Assembly (NCBI GenBank): GCA_002347405.1
Contig: DDXB01000056.1
Location: 1 to 39,620 of the forward strand
DNA length: 39,620 nt
From: Rhodocyclaceae bacterium UBA2271
Lineage (GTDB): Bacteria; Pseudomonadota; Gammaproteobacteria; Burkholderiales; Rhodocyclaceae
Direction: 5' to 3'
In this document: positions 1 to 7,967 of the stretch, in pieces
Numbering within the stretch: the first letter of the stretch is position 1
How the letters are laid out: each line of letters opens with the position of its first letter
The notes under the pieces: model-generated
Databases searched by the model: none
Told to the model about the DNA's origin: nothing
Seen by the model: the letters and a program-made list of their open reading frames with translations, nothing else
Translations under genes and position numbers: made by a program

Positions 1-2
1 GT

Positions 3-44
3 CTGGTTTATGACGGCAATGCGCCACGTGAAGCGCTGGACTGA
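3..44 (+). CDS. mlaA: C-terminal end of probable MlaA (VacJ) lipoprotein, partial
   Basis: The window opens inside a reading frame that ends LVYDGNAPREALD and a TGA stop at 42-44. Only 13 residues are visible, so the call rests on position: in betaproteobacteria the outer-membrane lipoprotein MlaA commonly lies directly before mlaC. The gap to mlaC is 31 bases and holds a purine-rich ribosome-binding stretch. A competing frame runs to a stop at 52-54 and cannot be excluded. Confidence 0.45.
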   Translation: MVYDGNAPREALD

Positions 45-75
45 TTTTTTGTAATTTGCTGACGAGAGAGACACG

Positions 76-705
76 ATGAAGTATTTGATTGGATTGTTGG
101 CGGCGTGCCTGTTTGCAGGGAGTTCTGCAGCCACCAACGCGGCACCTGATACCGCACCCGATGTGCTGGTCAGGAACGTGACGAACGAAGTGCTGGAAAT
201 TGTTCGCAAGGACAAGGATATCCAGGCCGGCAACACGAAAAAAACCTTGGGATTGGTTGAGGCCAAGGTGTTGCCGCACTTCAATTTTCAGCGCATGACC
301 CAGTTGTCGCTGGGGCGCGAAGGGCGTCAGGCGACACCGGAACAACTCAGTATCTTGTCCGGGGAGTTCCGTGATCTGCTGGTGCGCACCTATTCCAAAG
401 CGCTCACCGAATTCCGCGATCAGGAGATTTCCTTCAAGCCATTCAAGATGGCGGCAACGGACACCGACGTCAGGGTCCGTACTGAAATCAGGCAGACCGG
501 CGGAAAACCCGTCCAGCTTGATTACTATCTTGAGAGAAATGGGAAATCCTGGAAGGTCTACGACATCGAGGTGAGTGGCATCAGTCTGGTGACCAACTAC
601 CGCAGTTCGTTTGCCCAGGAAATTCGCGCCGGTGGCATTGATGGTCTGATTCGTACCTTGCAGGAAAAAAACAAGACTACCGACACTTCCAGCAAGGCGA
701 AATGA
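76..705 (+). CDS. mlaC: MlaC/Ttg2D periplasmic phospholipid-binding protein
   Basis: This 209-residue protein is the soluble carrier of the Mla pathway, which moves phospholipids between the outer-membrane MlaA complex and the inner-membrane MlaFEDB transporter. It has a signal peptide (MKYLIGLLAACLFAGSSAA, residues 1-19) and then a typical MlaC fold sequence. The family-like stretches are the HFNFQRMTQLSLG block near residue 71, a central LLVRTYSKAL segment and the late YDIEVSGISLVTNYRSSFAQEI block near residue 160. Its stop overlaps the mlaB start by four bases (ATGA), so the two are translationally coupled. mlaF, mlaE and mlaD would be expected upstream, outside the window. Length and motifs are normal. 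Confidence 0.93.
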   Translation: MKYLIGLLAACLFAGSSAATNAAPDTAPDVLVRNVTNEVLEIVRKDKDIQAGNTKKTLGLVEAKVLPHFNFQRMTQLSLGREGRQATPEQLSILSGEFRDLLVRTYSKALTEFRDQEISFKPFKMAATDTDVRVRTEIRQTGGKPVQLDYYLERNGKSWKVYDIEVSGISLVTNYRSSFAQEIRAGGIDGLIRTLQEKNKTTDTSSKAK

Positions 706-1004
706 ACCAGCAAATTCAGCGTGCCGAGGGCCATTTGGTTGTCTCGGGAAACATGACGCTGGAAACCGCGTCATCGTTGTTGGCTGATGGAGTGGCCGCG
801 ATAACCGAAGCTGGGTCCGGGGCGGAGTCAGTATTTGACCTGGCGGCGGTGGCTGATGTCGATTCTTCCGGTCTGGCTGTCCTGTTCGGCTGGCAGCGTG
901 CCGCAAGCGCACAGGGCAAGGCGTTGCGGGTGTCAAGTCCCCCCGTCAGCCTGGTCAGTCTCGCCGAGGTCTACGGCACCACCGAGTTGCTGCCGCTGTC
1001 TTGA
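702..1004 (+). CDS. mlaB: MlaB-like STAS-domain protein
   Basis: This is a 100-residue single STAS domain of the MlaB type. In the Mla complex the STAS subunit binds the ATPase on the cytoplasmic side and is needed for its assembly and activity. The conserved STAS loop is visible as DVDSSGLAVLFGWQRAA (about residues 51-67), which includes the Asp-Ser-Ser-Gly element. The start overlaps the mlaC stop by four bases. The stop is followed within 36 bases by the ATG of an ABC transporter ATPase, so the operon continues. Confidence 0.88.
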   Translation: MNQQIQRAEGHLVVSGNMTLETASSLLADGVAAITEAGSGAESVFDLAAVADVDSSGLAVLFGWQRAASAQGKALRVSSPPVSLVSLAEVYGTTELLPLS

Positions 1005-1039
1005 CCCCGGGTATTGGGGGGGCGCCGCGCGCGTCCGCC

Positions 1040-1942
1040 ATGCATCCTGCCATTCGCATCAGTTCCGTCACCAAGCGCTTTGGCGCGACACTGGCGCTGG
1101 CGGGCATCGATCTTGAAATTGCCCAAGGCGAATTTTTCGGCTTGCTGGGCCCGAATGGCGCTGGCAAAACCACGTTGATTTCCGCTCTGGCCGGTTTGGT
1201 GCGCGTCGATTCCGGCTCGCTTCAGGTAATGGGACATGATGTGCAGTCTGCTTACCGATCTGCGCGTCGCCTACTGGGTGTCGTGCCGCAGGAATTGGTG
1301 TTCGACCCTTTCTTCACGGTGCGCGAGACCTTGCGCATGCAGTCAGGCTACTTCGGCATCCGCAACAACAATGCGTGGATAGAGGAAGTGATCGAGGCAC
1401 TCGATCTGGGCGACAAGGCCGCTGCCAGCATGCGTACGCTGTCAGGTGGCATGAAGCGCCGCGTGCTGGTGGCACAGGCGCTGGTGCACCGGCCGCCGGT
1501 GATCGTGCTCGATGAGCCGACGGCGGGTGTCGATGTCGAGTTGCGACAGACCTTGTGGCATTTCATTCGCCGGCTGAACGGGGAGGGCCATACCATCGTG
1601 CTGACGACCCACTATCTCGAGGAAGCGGAAAGCTACTGTGAGCGGATTGCCATGCTGAAACAGGGCCGCATCGTTGCGCTCGACACCACGGCGAACCTGC
1701 TGCGGCAATTTTCCGTGCATCGGCTGCGTCTGCGGCTGGCCGCGGGCGGCGAATTGCCGGTGGCGCTGCGCGCGCGCGCAGTAGAAGAGGCGGGGAGCTG
1801 GGTACTGTCCTTCGCTGATTTTGCCGAGGTGGAGGCCTTGCTGGCGACGTTGCGTGAAGCTGGATGCCCCATCAGCGAGATCAACATCGGCCAGCCGGAA
1901 CTCGAAGAGGCGTTTCTTGCCGTGATGCAGCGGGACGCATGA
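1040..1942 (+). CDS. ABC-2 type transporter ATP-binding protein (YadG/CcmA-like)
   Basis: This is an ATP-hydrolysing subunit of an ABC exporter, 300 residues from the ATG at 1040. Walker A is GPNGAGKTT at residues 37-45, the signature is LSGGMKRRV from about residue 134, and Walker B with its glutamate is VIVLDEPTAGVD from about residue 154. The switch histidine lies in LTTHYLEEAE. A TTG at 1001 overlapping the mlaB stop would add 13 residues, but the family-like sequence begins at the ATG. The stop overlaps the permease start. The pair resembles E. coli YadG/YadH. Its substrate is not evident; the place beside mla and murA suggests an envelope component. Confidence 0.9.
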   Translation: MHPAIRISSVTKRFGATLALAGIDLEIAQGEFFGLLGPNGAGKTTLISALAGLVRVDSGSLQVMGHDVQSAYRSARRLLGVVPQELVFDPFFTVRETLRMQSGYFGIRNNNAWIEEVIEALDLGDKAAASMRTLSGGMKRRVLVAQALVHRPPVIVLDEPTAGVDVELRQTLWHFIRRLNGEGHTIVLTTHYLEEAESYCERIAMLKQGRIVALDTTANLLRQFSVHRLRLRLAAGGELPVALRARAVEEAGSWVLSFADFAEVEALLATLREAGCPISEINIGQPELEEAFLAVMQRDA

Positions 1943-2697
1943 TGACGGGTTTTCGTACGCTGCTTTACAAGGAGGTGCTGCGTTTCTGGAAGGTCAGCTT
2001 CCAGACCATCGCGGCCCCGGTATTGACCGCGCTCATGTATCTGCTGATCTTTTCCCACGTGCTTGCAGGTCACGTGCGGGTCTATGACTCGATCGGCTAT
2101 GCTGCATTTCTGGTGCCAGGGCTGGTCATGATGGCGATATTGCAGAATGCCTTCGCCAACAGTTCTTCCTCGCTGATTCAATCGAAGGTGACGGGCAACA
2201 TCATTTTTATGCTGCTGCCGCCGCTCTCCTATGGCGAATTCTGGCTGGCCTATGTGCTGGCCGCAGTGATCCGGGGTCTGGTCGTCGGGCTTGGTGTACT
2301 GCTGGTGACGCTGTTCTGGGATACGCCGCTTCTGGTCGCGCCGTTGTGGATCATCGTCTTTGCCCTGCTGGGCGGCGCAATACTTGGCACACTGGGTATC
2401 ATTGCCGGTGTCTGGGCAGACCATTACGACCAGTTGGCGGCTTTCCAGAATTTCATCATTGTTCCGCTCACCTTCCTGTCGGGCGTCTTCTATTCGATTC
2501 ATTCATTGCCGCCTTTCTGGCAAGCACTCTCGCACTGGAATCCGGTGTTCTATATGATCGACGGTTTTCGCTACGGCTTTTTCGGCATTTCGGACGTTTC
2601 ACCCTGGTTGAGCCTCATGGTGACGGGCACAAGTTTTGTCTTGCTCGCCGGGCTGACGCTGGCGATGTTGAAAAGTGGATATAAATTAAGGAGTTGA
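1939..2697 (+). CDS. ABC-2 type transporter permease (YadH-like)
   Basis: This 252-residue membrane protein is the channel half of the exporter. It begins MMTGFRTLLYKEVLRFWKVSFQTI, the usual amphipathic N-terminus of ABC-2 permeases. About six hydrophobic segments follow, and the family pattern GVFYSIHSLPPFWQALSHWNPVFYMIDGFRYGFFG appears near residue 185. The ATG at 1939 overlaps the ATPase stop, which indicates coupling. The C-terminal codons contain the AAGGAG ribosome-binding site for ibaG. Confidence 0.9.
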   Translation: MMTGFRTLLYKEVLRFWKVSFQTIAAPVLTALMYLLIFSHVLAGHVRVYDSIGYAAFLVPGLVMMAILQNAFANSSSSLIQSKVTGNIIFMLLPPLSYGEFWLAYVLAAVIRGLVVGLGVLLVTLFWDTPLLVAPLWIIVFALLGGAILGTLGIIAGVWADHYDQLAAFQNFIIVPLTFLSGVFYSIHSLPPFWQALSHWNPVFYMIDGFRYGFFGISDVSPWLSLMVTGTSFVLLAGLTLAMLKSGYKLRS

Positions 2698-2700
2698 TAA

Positions 2701-2943
2701 ATGCTTACCCCAAAACAAATCGAGGACTGGATTGCCGCTGGACTTGAATGCAGTCATCTTGCCGTGGACGGCGATGGCCGGCACTTCGAAGCGCTGATTG
2801 TCAGCCCGCTCTTTGCCGGCTTGAGTCGTGTCCAGCGCCAGCAGCGCGTCAACGCCGTGCTGAAAGACCACTTCGACTCGGAGATCTTGCACGCGCTGTC
2901 GATGCAATGCCTGACACCCGAGGAAGCCGCATCCCGTGGATAA
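2701..2943 (+). CDS. ibaG: BolA/IbaG-family protein
   Basis: This is an 80-residue BolA-like protein. IbaG (formerly YrbA) works with monothiol glutaredoxins in iron-sulfur cluster handling and is typically encoded next to murA, as here. The fold is recognised from GDGRHFEALIVSPLFAGLSRVQRQQRVNAVLKDHF, with the helix-turn-like segment of the family and the conserved Arg. It is preceded by a strong ribosome-binding site (AAGGAG, 2688-2693), and its 3' end overlaps the murA start by eight bases. Confidence 0.88.
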   Translation: MLTPKQIEDWIAAGLECSHLAVDGDGRHFEALIVSPLFAGLSRVQRQQRVNAVLKDHFDSEILHALSMQCLTPEEAASRG

Positions 2944-4237
2944 GCTGCTGATCGAAGGCGGTACCCCGCTCAAGGGCGAAATCGCCATTTCGGGCGCCAA
3001 GAACGCCGCCTTGCCGCTGCTCTGCGCGGCGCTGCTGACCCGCGAGCCATTGACGCTGACCAATGTGCCGGACCTGAACGACATCGACACGATGTTGAAG
3101 TTGCTGGTGCAGATGGGGGTCAAGGTCAGTCGCGAGAAAGTCGGCGCTGGCGGGATGAAATGCCCCGAAGCGGGTACGGCGTCGGTTACCTTGAATGCCT
3201 CCGGACTCGATAATCCGGTTGCACCGTATGAACTGGTCAAAACGATGCGGGCTTCGGTGCTGGTGCTGGGACCGCTGACGGCGCGCTGTGGTGAGGCGCG
3301 GGTGTCGCTGCCCGGCGGTTGCGCCATCGGCGCGCGGCCGGTTGACCAGCATATTCGCGGCCTGCAGGCGATGGGCGCGGAAATCACCGTTGAGCAGGGC
3401 TATGTCCACGCACGTACCACCGCGGCTGGCGGCAAACTGAAAGGCGCCCGTCTGTTCACCGACATGGTGACCGTGACCGGCACCGAAAACCTGATGATGG
3501 CGGCGTGCCTGGCCGACGGCGAATCGGTGATCGAAAACGCCGCGCGCGAGCCTGAAGTGGTGGATCTGGCCAACTGCCTGATCGCCATGGGCGCGCGCAT
3601 TTCCGGCGCGGGCACCGACGTCATCCGCATCCGGGGCGTCGATCGACTTTCCGGCACGACGCACCGCATCATGCCCGACCGCATCGAGACCGGCACCTAT
3701 CTGTGTGCCGCAGCCGCCACCGGCGGCGCCGTCCGGCTCACCAACACGTCGAGCAGTTATCTTGACGTAGTGATCGACAAGCTGATGGATACCGGCTGCG
3801 AGATCGGTCTGGAACGCACTGCCATCAGCCTGAAAGCCCCGCCCCGCCTGAAAGCGGTGAGCATCCGCACCGCACCCTATCCGGCTTTCCCCACCGACAT
3901 GCAGGCGCAGTTCATGGCCATCAACACGGTCGCCGACGGCACGGCCATCATGCGCGAGACGATTTTCGAGAACCGCTTCATGCATGCGGTGGAACTGATC
4001 CGGCTGGGTGCCGACATCAAGATCGATGGCAACACGGCTTTCGTCACTGGCGTGGGCAAACTCGACGGCGCCATCGTGATGGCCACCGATTTGCGCGCTT
4101 CGGCCAGTCTGGTGATCGCCGGTCTGGCGGCGCAGGGCGAGACCATCGTCGATCGCATCTACCATCTCGATCGCGGTTACGAACAGATGGAAACCAAGCT
4201 CGCGGCGCTCGGTGCGCGTGTGCGGCGGGTAAAATGA
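2936..4237 (+). CDS. murA: UDP-N-acetylglucosamine 1-carboxyvinyltransferase
   Basis: MurA catalyses the first committed step of peptidoglycan synthesis: enolpyruvyl transfer from PEP to UDP-GlcNAc in the cytoplasm. The protein has 433 residues from a GTG start inside the ibaG end. KNAALP lies near residue 22, and the fosfomycin-target cysteine is in PGGCAIGARPVD as Cys129. In E. coli MurA (419 residues) the equivalent is Cys115. The exact 14-residue shift is explained by an extra stretch at about residues 68-82 (KVGAGGMKCPEAGTA). That stretch is encoded by an interspersed DNA repeat inserted in frame between two strands of the N-terminal domain. The rest matches the family closely (RTAPYPAFPTDMQAQF, ENRFMHAVEL, ATDLRASASLVIAG, DRIYHLDRGYE). 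The gap to hisG is four bases. Confidence 0.97.
   Translation: MDKLLIEGGTPLKGEIAISGAKNAALPLLCAALLTREPLTLTNVPDLNDIDTMLKLLVQMGVKVSREKVGAGGMKCPEAGTASVTLNASGLDNPVAPYELVKTMRASVLVLGPLTARCGEARVSLPGGCAIGARPVDQHIRGLQAMGAEITVEQGYVHARTTAAGGKLKGARLFTDMVTVTGTENLMMAACLADGESVIENAAREPEVVDLANCLIAMGARISGAGTDVIRIRGVDRLSGTTHRIMPDRIETGTYLCAAAATGGAVRLTNTSSSYLDVVIDKLMDTGCEIGLERTAISLKAPPRLKAVSIRTAPYPAFPTDMQAQFMAINTVADGTAIMRETIFENRFMHAVELIRLGADIKIDGNTAFVTGVGKLDGAIVMATDLRASASLVIAGLAAQGETIVDRIYHLDRGYEQMETKLAALGARVRRVK
3137..3182 (+). repeat. Mosaic palindromic repeat inserted in murA (short core plus module 2)
   Basis: The 46-base segment begins with the window-wide word AAAGTCGGCGCTGGC (3137-3151). It continues GGGA, then a module reading TGAAATGCCCCGAAGCGGGTA, and closes with CGGCG. 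The same module occurs (with CCGC for CCGA) in the copy inside the CYTH-CHAD gene. The segment is in frame and adds about 14 residues to MurA relative to E. coli. Confidence 0.75.
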
Positions 4238-4241
4238 AACC

Positions 4242-4877
4242 ATGATTACCATCGCTCTATCGAAGGGCCGCATCTTCGAGGAAACCCTGCCGCTGCTGGC
4301 TGCTGCGGGCATCGTGGCCCTTGAAAATCCCGAAGATTCGCGCAAGCTCATCATCGGCACCAGCCGCCCGGATGTGCGCGTCGTCATCGTGCGCGCTTCC
4401 GATGTGCCGACCTATGTGCAGTATGGCGCCGCCGATCTCGGCATCGCCGGCAAGGACGTGCTGATCGAGCATGGCGGTACCGGCCTCTATCAGCCGCTCG
4501 ACCTGAAAATTGCCAAATGCCGCATGTGCGTGGCCACGCCCGCCGGCTTCGATTACGCCGCCGCAGTGCGCCGCGGCGCCCGCCTGCGCGTCGCCACCAA
4601 ATACATCAATACCGCCCGCGAGCACTTTGCCGCCAAGGGCGTGCATGTCGACCTGATCAAGCTTTACGGCTCGATGGAACTGGCGCCGCTGGCCGGCCTG
4701 GCCGATGCCATTGTTGACCTGGTTTCCAGCGGCGGTACCTTGCGCGCCAATAATCTCGTCGAGGTCGAGGACATCATGCCGATTTCCTCGCGCCTGATTG
4801 TCAATCAGGCCAGTTTGAAAATGAAACGGGGTACCTTGCAGCCCGTCATCGACGCCATAGAAACAGCCATCCAGTGA
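4242..4877 (+). CDS. hisG: ATP phosphoribosyltransferase, short form
   Basis: HisG catalyses the first step of histidine synthesis, joining ATP and PRPP. At 211 residues it is the short form, lacking the C-terminal ACT-like regulatory domain, and should therefore need HisZ as regulatory partner. No hisZ is in this window. Typical sequence includes ITIALSKGRIFEETLPLL at the N-terminus, RASDVPTYVQYGAADLGIAGKDVL, and the PRPP-binding-like region DAIVDLVSSGGTLRANNL near residue 150. It follows murA by four bases and precedes hisD by ten, so cotranscription with murA is likely. Confidence 0.96.
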   Translation: MITIALSKGRIFEETLPLLAAAGIVALENPEDSRKLIIGTSRPDVRVVIVRASDVPTYVQYGAADLGIAGKDVLIEHGGTGLYQPLDLKIAKCRMCVATPAGFDYAAAVRRGARLRVATKYINTAREHFAAKGVHVDLIKLYGSMELAPLAGLADAIVDLVSSGGTLRANNLVEVEDIMPISSRLIVNQASLKMKRGTLQPVIDAIETAIQ

Positions 4878-4887
4878 GCGCTAGCCA

Positions 4888-6192
4888 ATGAGTCCGAGCA
4901 TCCGTCGCCTGTCTTCCCGCGAACCAGAATTCCTGTCGACGCTCGACGCGTTGCTTGCCTTCGATAATTCGACGGATGAAGCCATCGAGCGCACGGTTGC
5001 CGAAGTGCTGGCGAATGTGCGCCGCCTGGGCGATGCTGCCGTACTCGAATACACGCAGCGTTTCGACAGGCTCACTGTCACAACCATGGCCGAACTCGAA
5101 CTGCCGCTGGCAGAACTTGCTGTCGCCCATGCCAATCTGCCGCACGAACAGCGCGAGGCCCTGCGGCAGGCTGCCGAGCGCATCCGCATTTACCATGAGC
5201 GGCAAAAAATCGAGTCGTGGGAGTACACCGAAGCCGACGGCACGCGCCTGGGGCAGAAGGTCACCGCGCTTGATCGCGTCGGGCTGTATGTGCCGGGCGG
5301 CAAGGCCGCCTACCCCAGCTCGGTGCTGATGAACGCCATCCCGGCCAAGGTGGCGGGGGTCAAGGAACTCATCATGGTGGTGCCCACGCCGGGGGGCGTG
5401 AAAAATGCGCTGGTGCTGGCGGCTGCGCACCTCGCCGGCGTTGACCGGGTGTTCACCATCGGTGGTGCCCAGGCCGTGGCGGCGCTGGCCTATGGCACCC
5501 AGACCATTCCCCAGGTCGACAAGATCGTCGGTCCGGGCAATGCCTATGTTGCCAGCGCGAAGCGCCGGGTTTTCGGCACGGTCGGCATCGACATGGTGGC
5601 CGGGCCTTCCGAGGTGCTGGTGATCGCCGATGGCTCCGGCGACCCGGACTGGACCGCCATCGACCTGTTTGCCCAGGCCGAGCACGACGAACTGGCGCAG
5701 GCTATCCTGCTCTGTCCCGATGCGGCTTACCTTGACCGCGTGGCGGCCAGCATCGAAAAACTGTTGCCGACCATGCCGCGCCGCGAAGTGATTGCCGCGT
5801 CGCTCGGTGGGCGCGGTGCCCTGATCCATGTCACCGATCTGGCCGAGGCCTGCACCATCGCCAACCGCATCGCCCCCGAGCATCTGGAGTTATCGGTCGA
5901 GAATCCACGCGCGCTGGTCGACAAGATTCGCCATGCCGGCGCGATCTTCATGGGCCACTACGCTTCCGAATCGCTCGGTGACTACTGCGCCGGCCCGAAC
6001 CATGTGTTGCCGACCGCGCGCAGCGCGCGCTTCTCGTCGCCGCTGGGCGTTTATGACTTCCAGAAGCGCTCGAGCATCATCGAGGTCTCGGCAGCCGGTG
6101 CCCAGACGCTCGGCCCCATCGCCGCCACCCTTGCACACGGCGAAGGCTTGACGGCGCACGCCCGCGCGGCAGAACTCCGAATCAAGCCTTAA
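4888..6192 (+). CDS. hisD: Histidinol dehydrogenase
   Basis: HisD oxidises L-histidinol to L-histidine in two NAD-dependent steps. The 434-residue protein shows the family blocks VGLYVPGGKAAYPSSVLMNAIPAKVAGV (about 131-158), VGPGNAYVASAKRRVFG, DMVAGPSEVLVIAD and the zinc/catalytic region FAQAEHDELAQAILL. Further blocks are APEHLEL and CAGPNHVLPTARSARFSSPLGVYDF. Its 3' end overlaps that of hisC, which is encoded on the other strand, by 11 bases (6182-6192). Forward transcription from hisG therefore runs into hisC antisense. Confidence 0.97.
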   Translation: MSPSIRRLSSREPEFLSTLDALLAFDNSTDEAIERTVAEVLANVRRLGDAAVLEYTQRFDRLTVTTMAELELPLAELAVAHANLPHEQREALRQAAERIRIYHERQKIESWEYTEADGTRLGQKVTALDRVGLYVPGGKAAYPSSVLMNAIPAKVAGVKELIMVVPTPGGVKNALVLAAAHLAGVDRVFTIGGAQAVAALAYGTQTIPQVDKIVGPGNAYVASAKRRVFGTVGIDMVAGPSEVLVIADGSGDPDWTAIDLFAQAEHDELAQAILLCPDAAYLDRVAASIEKLLPTMPRREVIAASLGGRGALIHVTDLAEACTIANRIAPEHLELSVENPRALVDKIRHAGAIFMGHYASESLGDYCAGPNHVLPTARSARFSSPLGVYDFQKRSSIIEVSAAGAQTLGPIAATLAHGEGLTAHARAAELRIKP

Positions 6193-7246
6193 GGATTTCC
6201 CGCAGAGCGGCCACCAGCGCCGCGCACTGTTCGTCGGTTCCCACGGTGATGCGCAGGAACTGTTCGATGCGCGGCAGCTTGAAGTGCCGCACGATGATGC
6301 CGCGTTGCCGTAGCGCCAGCGCCGACTTTTCGGCGTCGTGTTTTGGATGGCGGGCGAAGACGAAATTGGCCGCCGAAGGCAGTACCTCAAATCCCAGCGA
6401 TTCCAGGTCGCGTGTCAGCGCAGTGCGGGTGCGGATCACTGCCTGCCGGGTACGCTCGAACCATTCGCGATCCTCGATGGCGGCGGTGGCGCCGACGCTG
6501 GCCAGACGGTCGAGCGGATAGGAGTTGAAACTGTTCTTGACGCGCTGCAGGGCATCGATCAAATCGACATGGCCGACGGCAAACCCGACGCGCAGCCCGG
6601 CGAGCGAACGCGACTTGGAAAAGGTATGCACCACCAACAGGTTAGGGTACTGATTGACCAGCGCCACCGCCGATTCACCACCGAAGTCGATGTAGGCTTC
6701 GTCGACAATCACCACCGCATCCGGATTGGCCTTGAGCAGTGCTTCTATGCCGGCGAGCGGCAGGGCGATCCCGGTCGGGGCATTCGGATTGGGAAAGATG
6801 ATGCCGCCGTTGGGCCGGGAATAATCGGCCACCCGCAGGGCGAAGTTGTCGTCAAGCGGGACGGTCTGATACTCGATGTCGTAGAGCCGGCAATAGACCG
6901 GGTAGAAACTGTAGGTGATATCGGGAAACAGAATCGGCAAGTCATGTTTCAGCAGGGCCAGAAAGGCGTGCGCCAGCACCTCGTCCGAGCCATTGCCGAT
7001 AAAGATTTGATTGGGAGCGAGCTTGCCGAAAAAGGCAGCGATGGCCTCGCGTAGCCGGGTACTTTCCGGGTCTGGATACAGTCGCAAAGAATCGTTGATC
7101 TCACCGCGCAAAGCTTCCAGGGCAAGTGGGCTCGGACCATACGGATTCTCGTTGGTATTGAGCTTGACGAGATTGGGCAGTTTGGGTTGTTCGCCCGGTA
7201 CATAGGGCTGCAAGGCACGGACGGTTGCGCTCCAGAATCGGCTCAT
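6182..7246 (-). CDS. hisC: Histidinol-phosphate aminotransferase
   Basis: HisC is a PLP enzyme that aminates imidazole-acetol phosphate to histidinol phosphate. From the ATG at 7246 (MSRFWSATVRALQPYVPGEQ) it has 354 residues, the family's usual length. An upstream ATG at 7294 would add 16 unlikely residues. The PLP lysine is in HTFSKSRSLAGLRVGF (Lys211), and other markers are LNTNENPYGPSP and ENEAYIDF-like VDEAYIDFGGES. The gene is inverted relative to the rest of the his operon: it converges with hisD and diverges from hisB, leaving an 80-base intergenic region (7247-7326) where promoters for hisC and for hisBHAFIE should lie. Confidence 0.95.
   Translation of the reverse strand: MSRFWSATVRALQPYVPGEQPKLPNLVKLNTNENPYGPSPLALEALRGEINDSLRLYPDPESTRLREAIAAFFGKLAPNQIFIGNGSDEVLAHAFLALLKHDLPILFPDITYSFYPVYCRLYDIEYQTVPLDDNFALRVADYSRPNGGIIFPNPNAPTGIALPLAGIEALLKANPDAVVIVDEAYIDFGGESAVALVNQYPNLLVVHTFSKSRSLAGLRVGFAVGHVDLIDALQRVKNSFNSYPLDRLASVGATAAIEDREWFERTRQAVIRTRTALTRDLESLGFEVLPSAANFVFARHPKHDAEKSALALRQRGIIVRHFKLPRIEQFLRITVGTDEQCAALVAALREILKA
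6315..6331 (-). repeat. Copy of the dispersed 15-mer inside hisC
   Basis: On the minus strand this site reads GAAAAGTCGGCGCTGGC and contains the exact window-wide word AAAGTCGGCGCTGGC. In hisC it encodes EKSALA. The same 17 bases recur exactly in the cyclodeaminase-family gene at 23061-23077, where the opposite strand is the coding one. Confidence 0.6.
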
Positions 7247-7326
7247 GGCAAGGGTTTGGCGGTAAGGGTTGCAAGCGGAACGAAATGGTATCATGGGCTT
7301 GTTTGCTAACTCAGTCGCAACCTCCG

Positions 7327-7926
7327 ATGGCTACTTCGCTCCGCACCGCAGACGTAAATCGAACCACGCTGGAAACGCAGGTCCGCGTCAAGCTTGACCT
7401 GGCCGGTACCGGCAAGTCGCAACTGGCGACCGGTATCGGTTTCTTCGATCACATGCTCGATCAGATTGCCCGGCATGGCTTGATCGACTTGCAGGTCGAT
7501 GCCCGTGGCGACCTGCATATCGACGCGCATCACACCGTCGAGGATGTCGGCATCACGCTGGGCCAGGCGCTGGCCCAGGCCCTGGGCGACAAGAAAGGCC
7601 TGACCCGCTACGGGCATGCCTATGTGCCGCTCGATGAGGCGATGTCGCGCGTCGTGGTCGACCTTTCCGGTCGGCCCGGTTTGTCTTTCAATGTCGTTTT
7701 CGCCCGTGCGCGCATTGGCGAGTTCGATGTCGACCTGTTCCGCGAATTCTTCCAGGCCATCGTCAATCATGCCGGCATCACGGTACACATCGACAATCTG
7801 CGGGGTGACAACGCGCACCATCAGGCCGAAACCGTCTTCAAGGCGTTTGCCCGGGCCCTGCGCATGGCCATTACGGCCGATCCGCGCATCGGCGATGTCG
7901 TACCTTCGACAAAGGGCAGCCTCTAA
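7327..7926 (+). CDS. hisB: Imidazoleglycerol-phosphate dehydratase
   Basis: HisB dehydrates imidazole glycerol phosphate, the sixth step of the pathway. It is the monofunctional form (199 residues, no HAD phosphatase domain), so histidinol phosphatase must be encoded elsewhere. The manganese-binding histidine motifs are GFFDHMLDQIARHG and DAHHTVEDVGI, with NAHHQAETVFKAFARAL near the end. The ATG at 7327 is preferred over an open frame reaching 7225, because the family alignment begins near RTADVNRTTLETQV. It starts a forward run hisBHAFIE. A TATCAT -10-like element lies about 35 bases upstream, without a convincing -35. Confidence 0.95.
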   Translation: MATSLRTADVNRTTLETQVRVKLDLAGTGKSQLATGIGFFDHMLDQIARHGLIDLQVDARGDLHIDAHHTVEDVGITLGQALAQALGDKKGLTRYGHAYVPLDEAMSRVVVDLSGRPGLSFNVVFARARIGEFDVDLFREFFQAIVNHAGITVHIDNLRGDNAHHQAETVFKAFARALRMAITADPRIGDVVPSTKGSL

Positions 7927-7967
7927 CCGGATTGGCGGCACCGTAACAACTCTTTTATGAATTCCAG

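Noticed and set aside
2849..4387. 512-codon minus-strand open frame opposite murA
   Set aside because: Composition is typical of antisense shadows (His/Arg/Asp/Gly-rich, no motifs), and it spans the ibaG-murA-hisG junctions.
4846..5883. Long minus-strand open frame opposite hisD
   Set aside because: hisD is unambiguous on the plus strand; the antisense product has no domain or initiation signal.
7247..7294. Upstream ATG giving a 370-residue HisC
   Set aside because: The extra 16 residues are not family-like, and the ATG at 7246 matches the usual HisC N-terminus.
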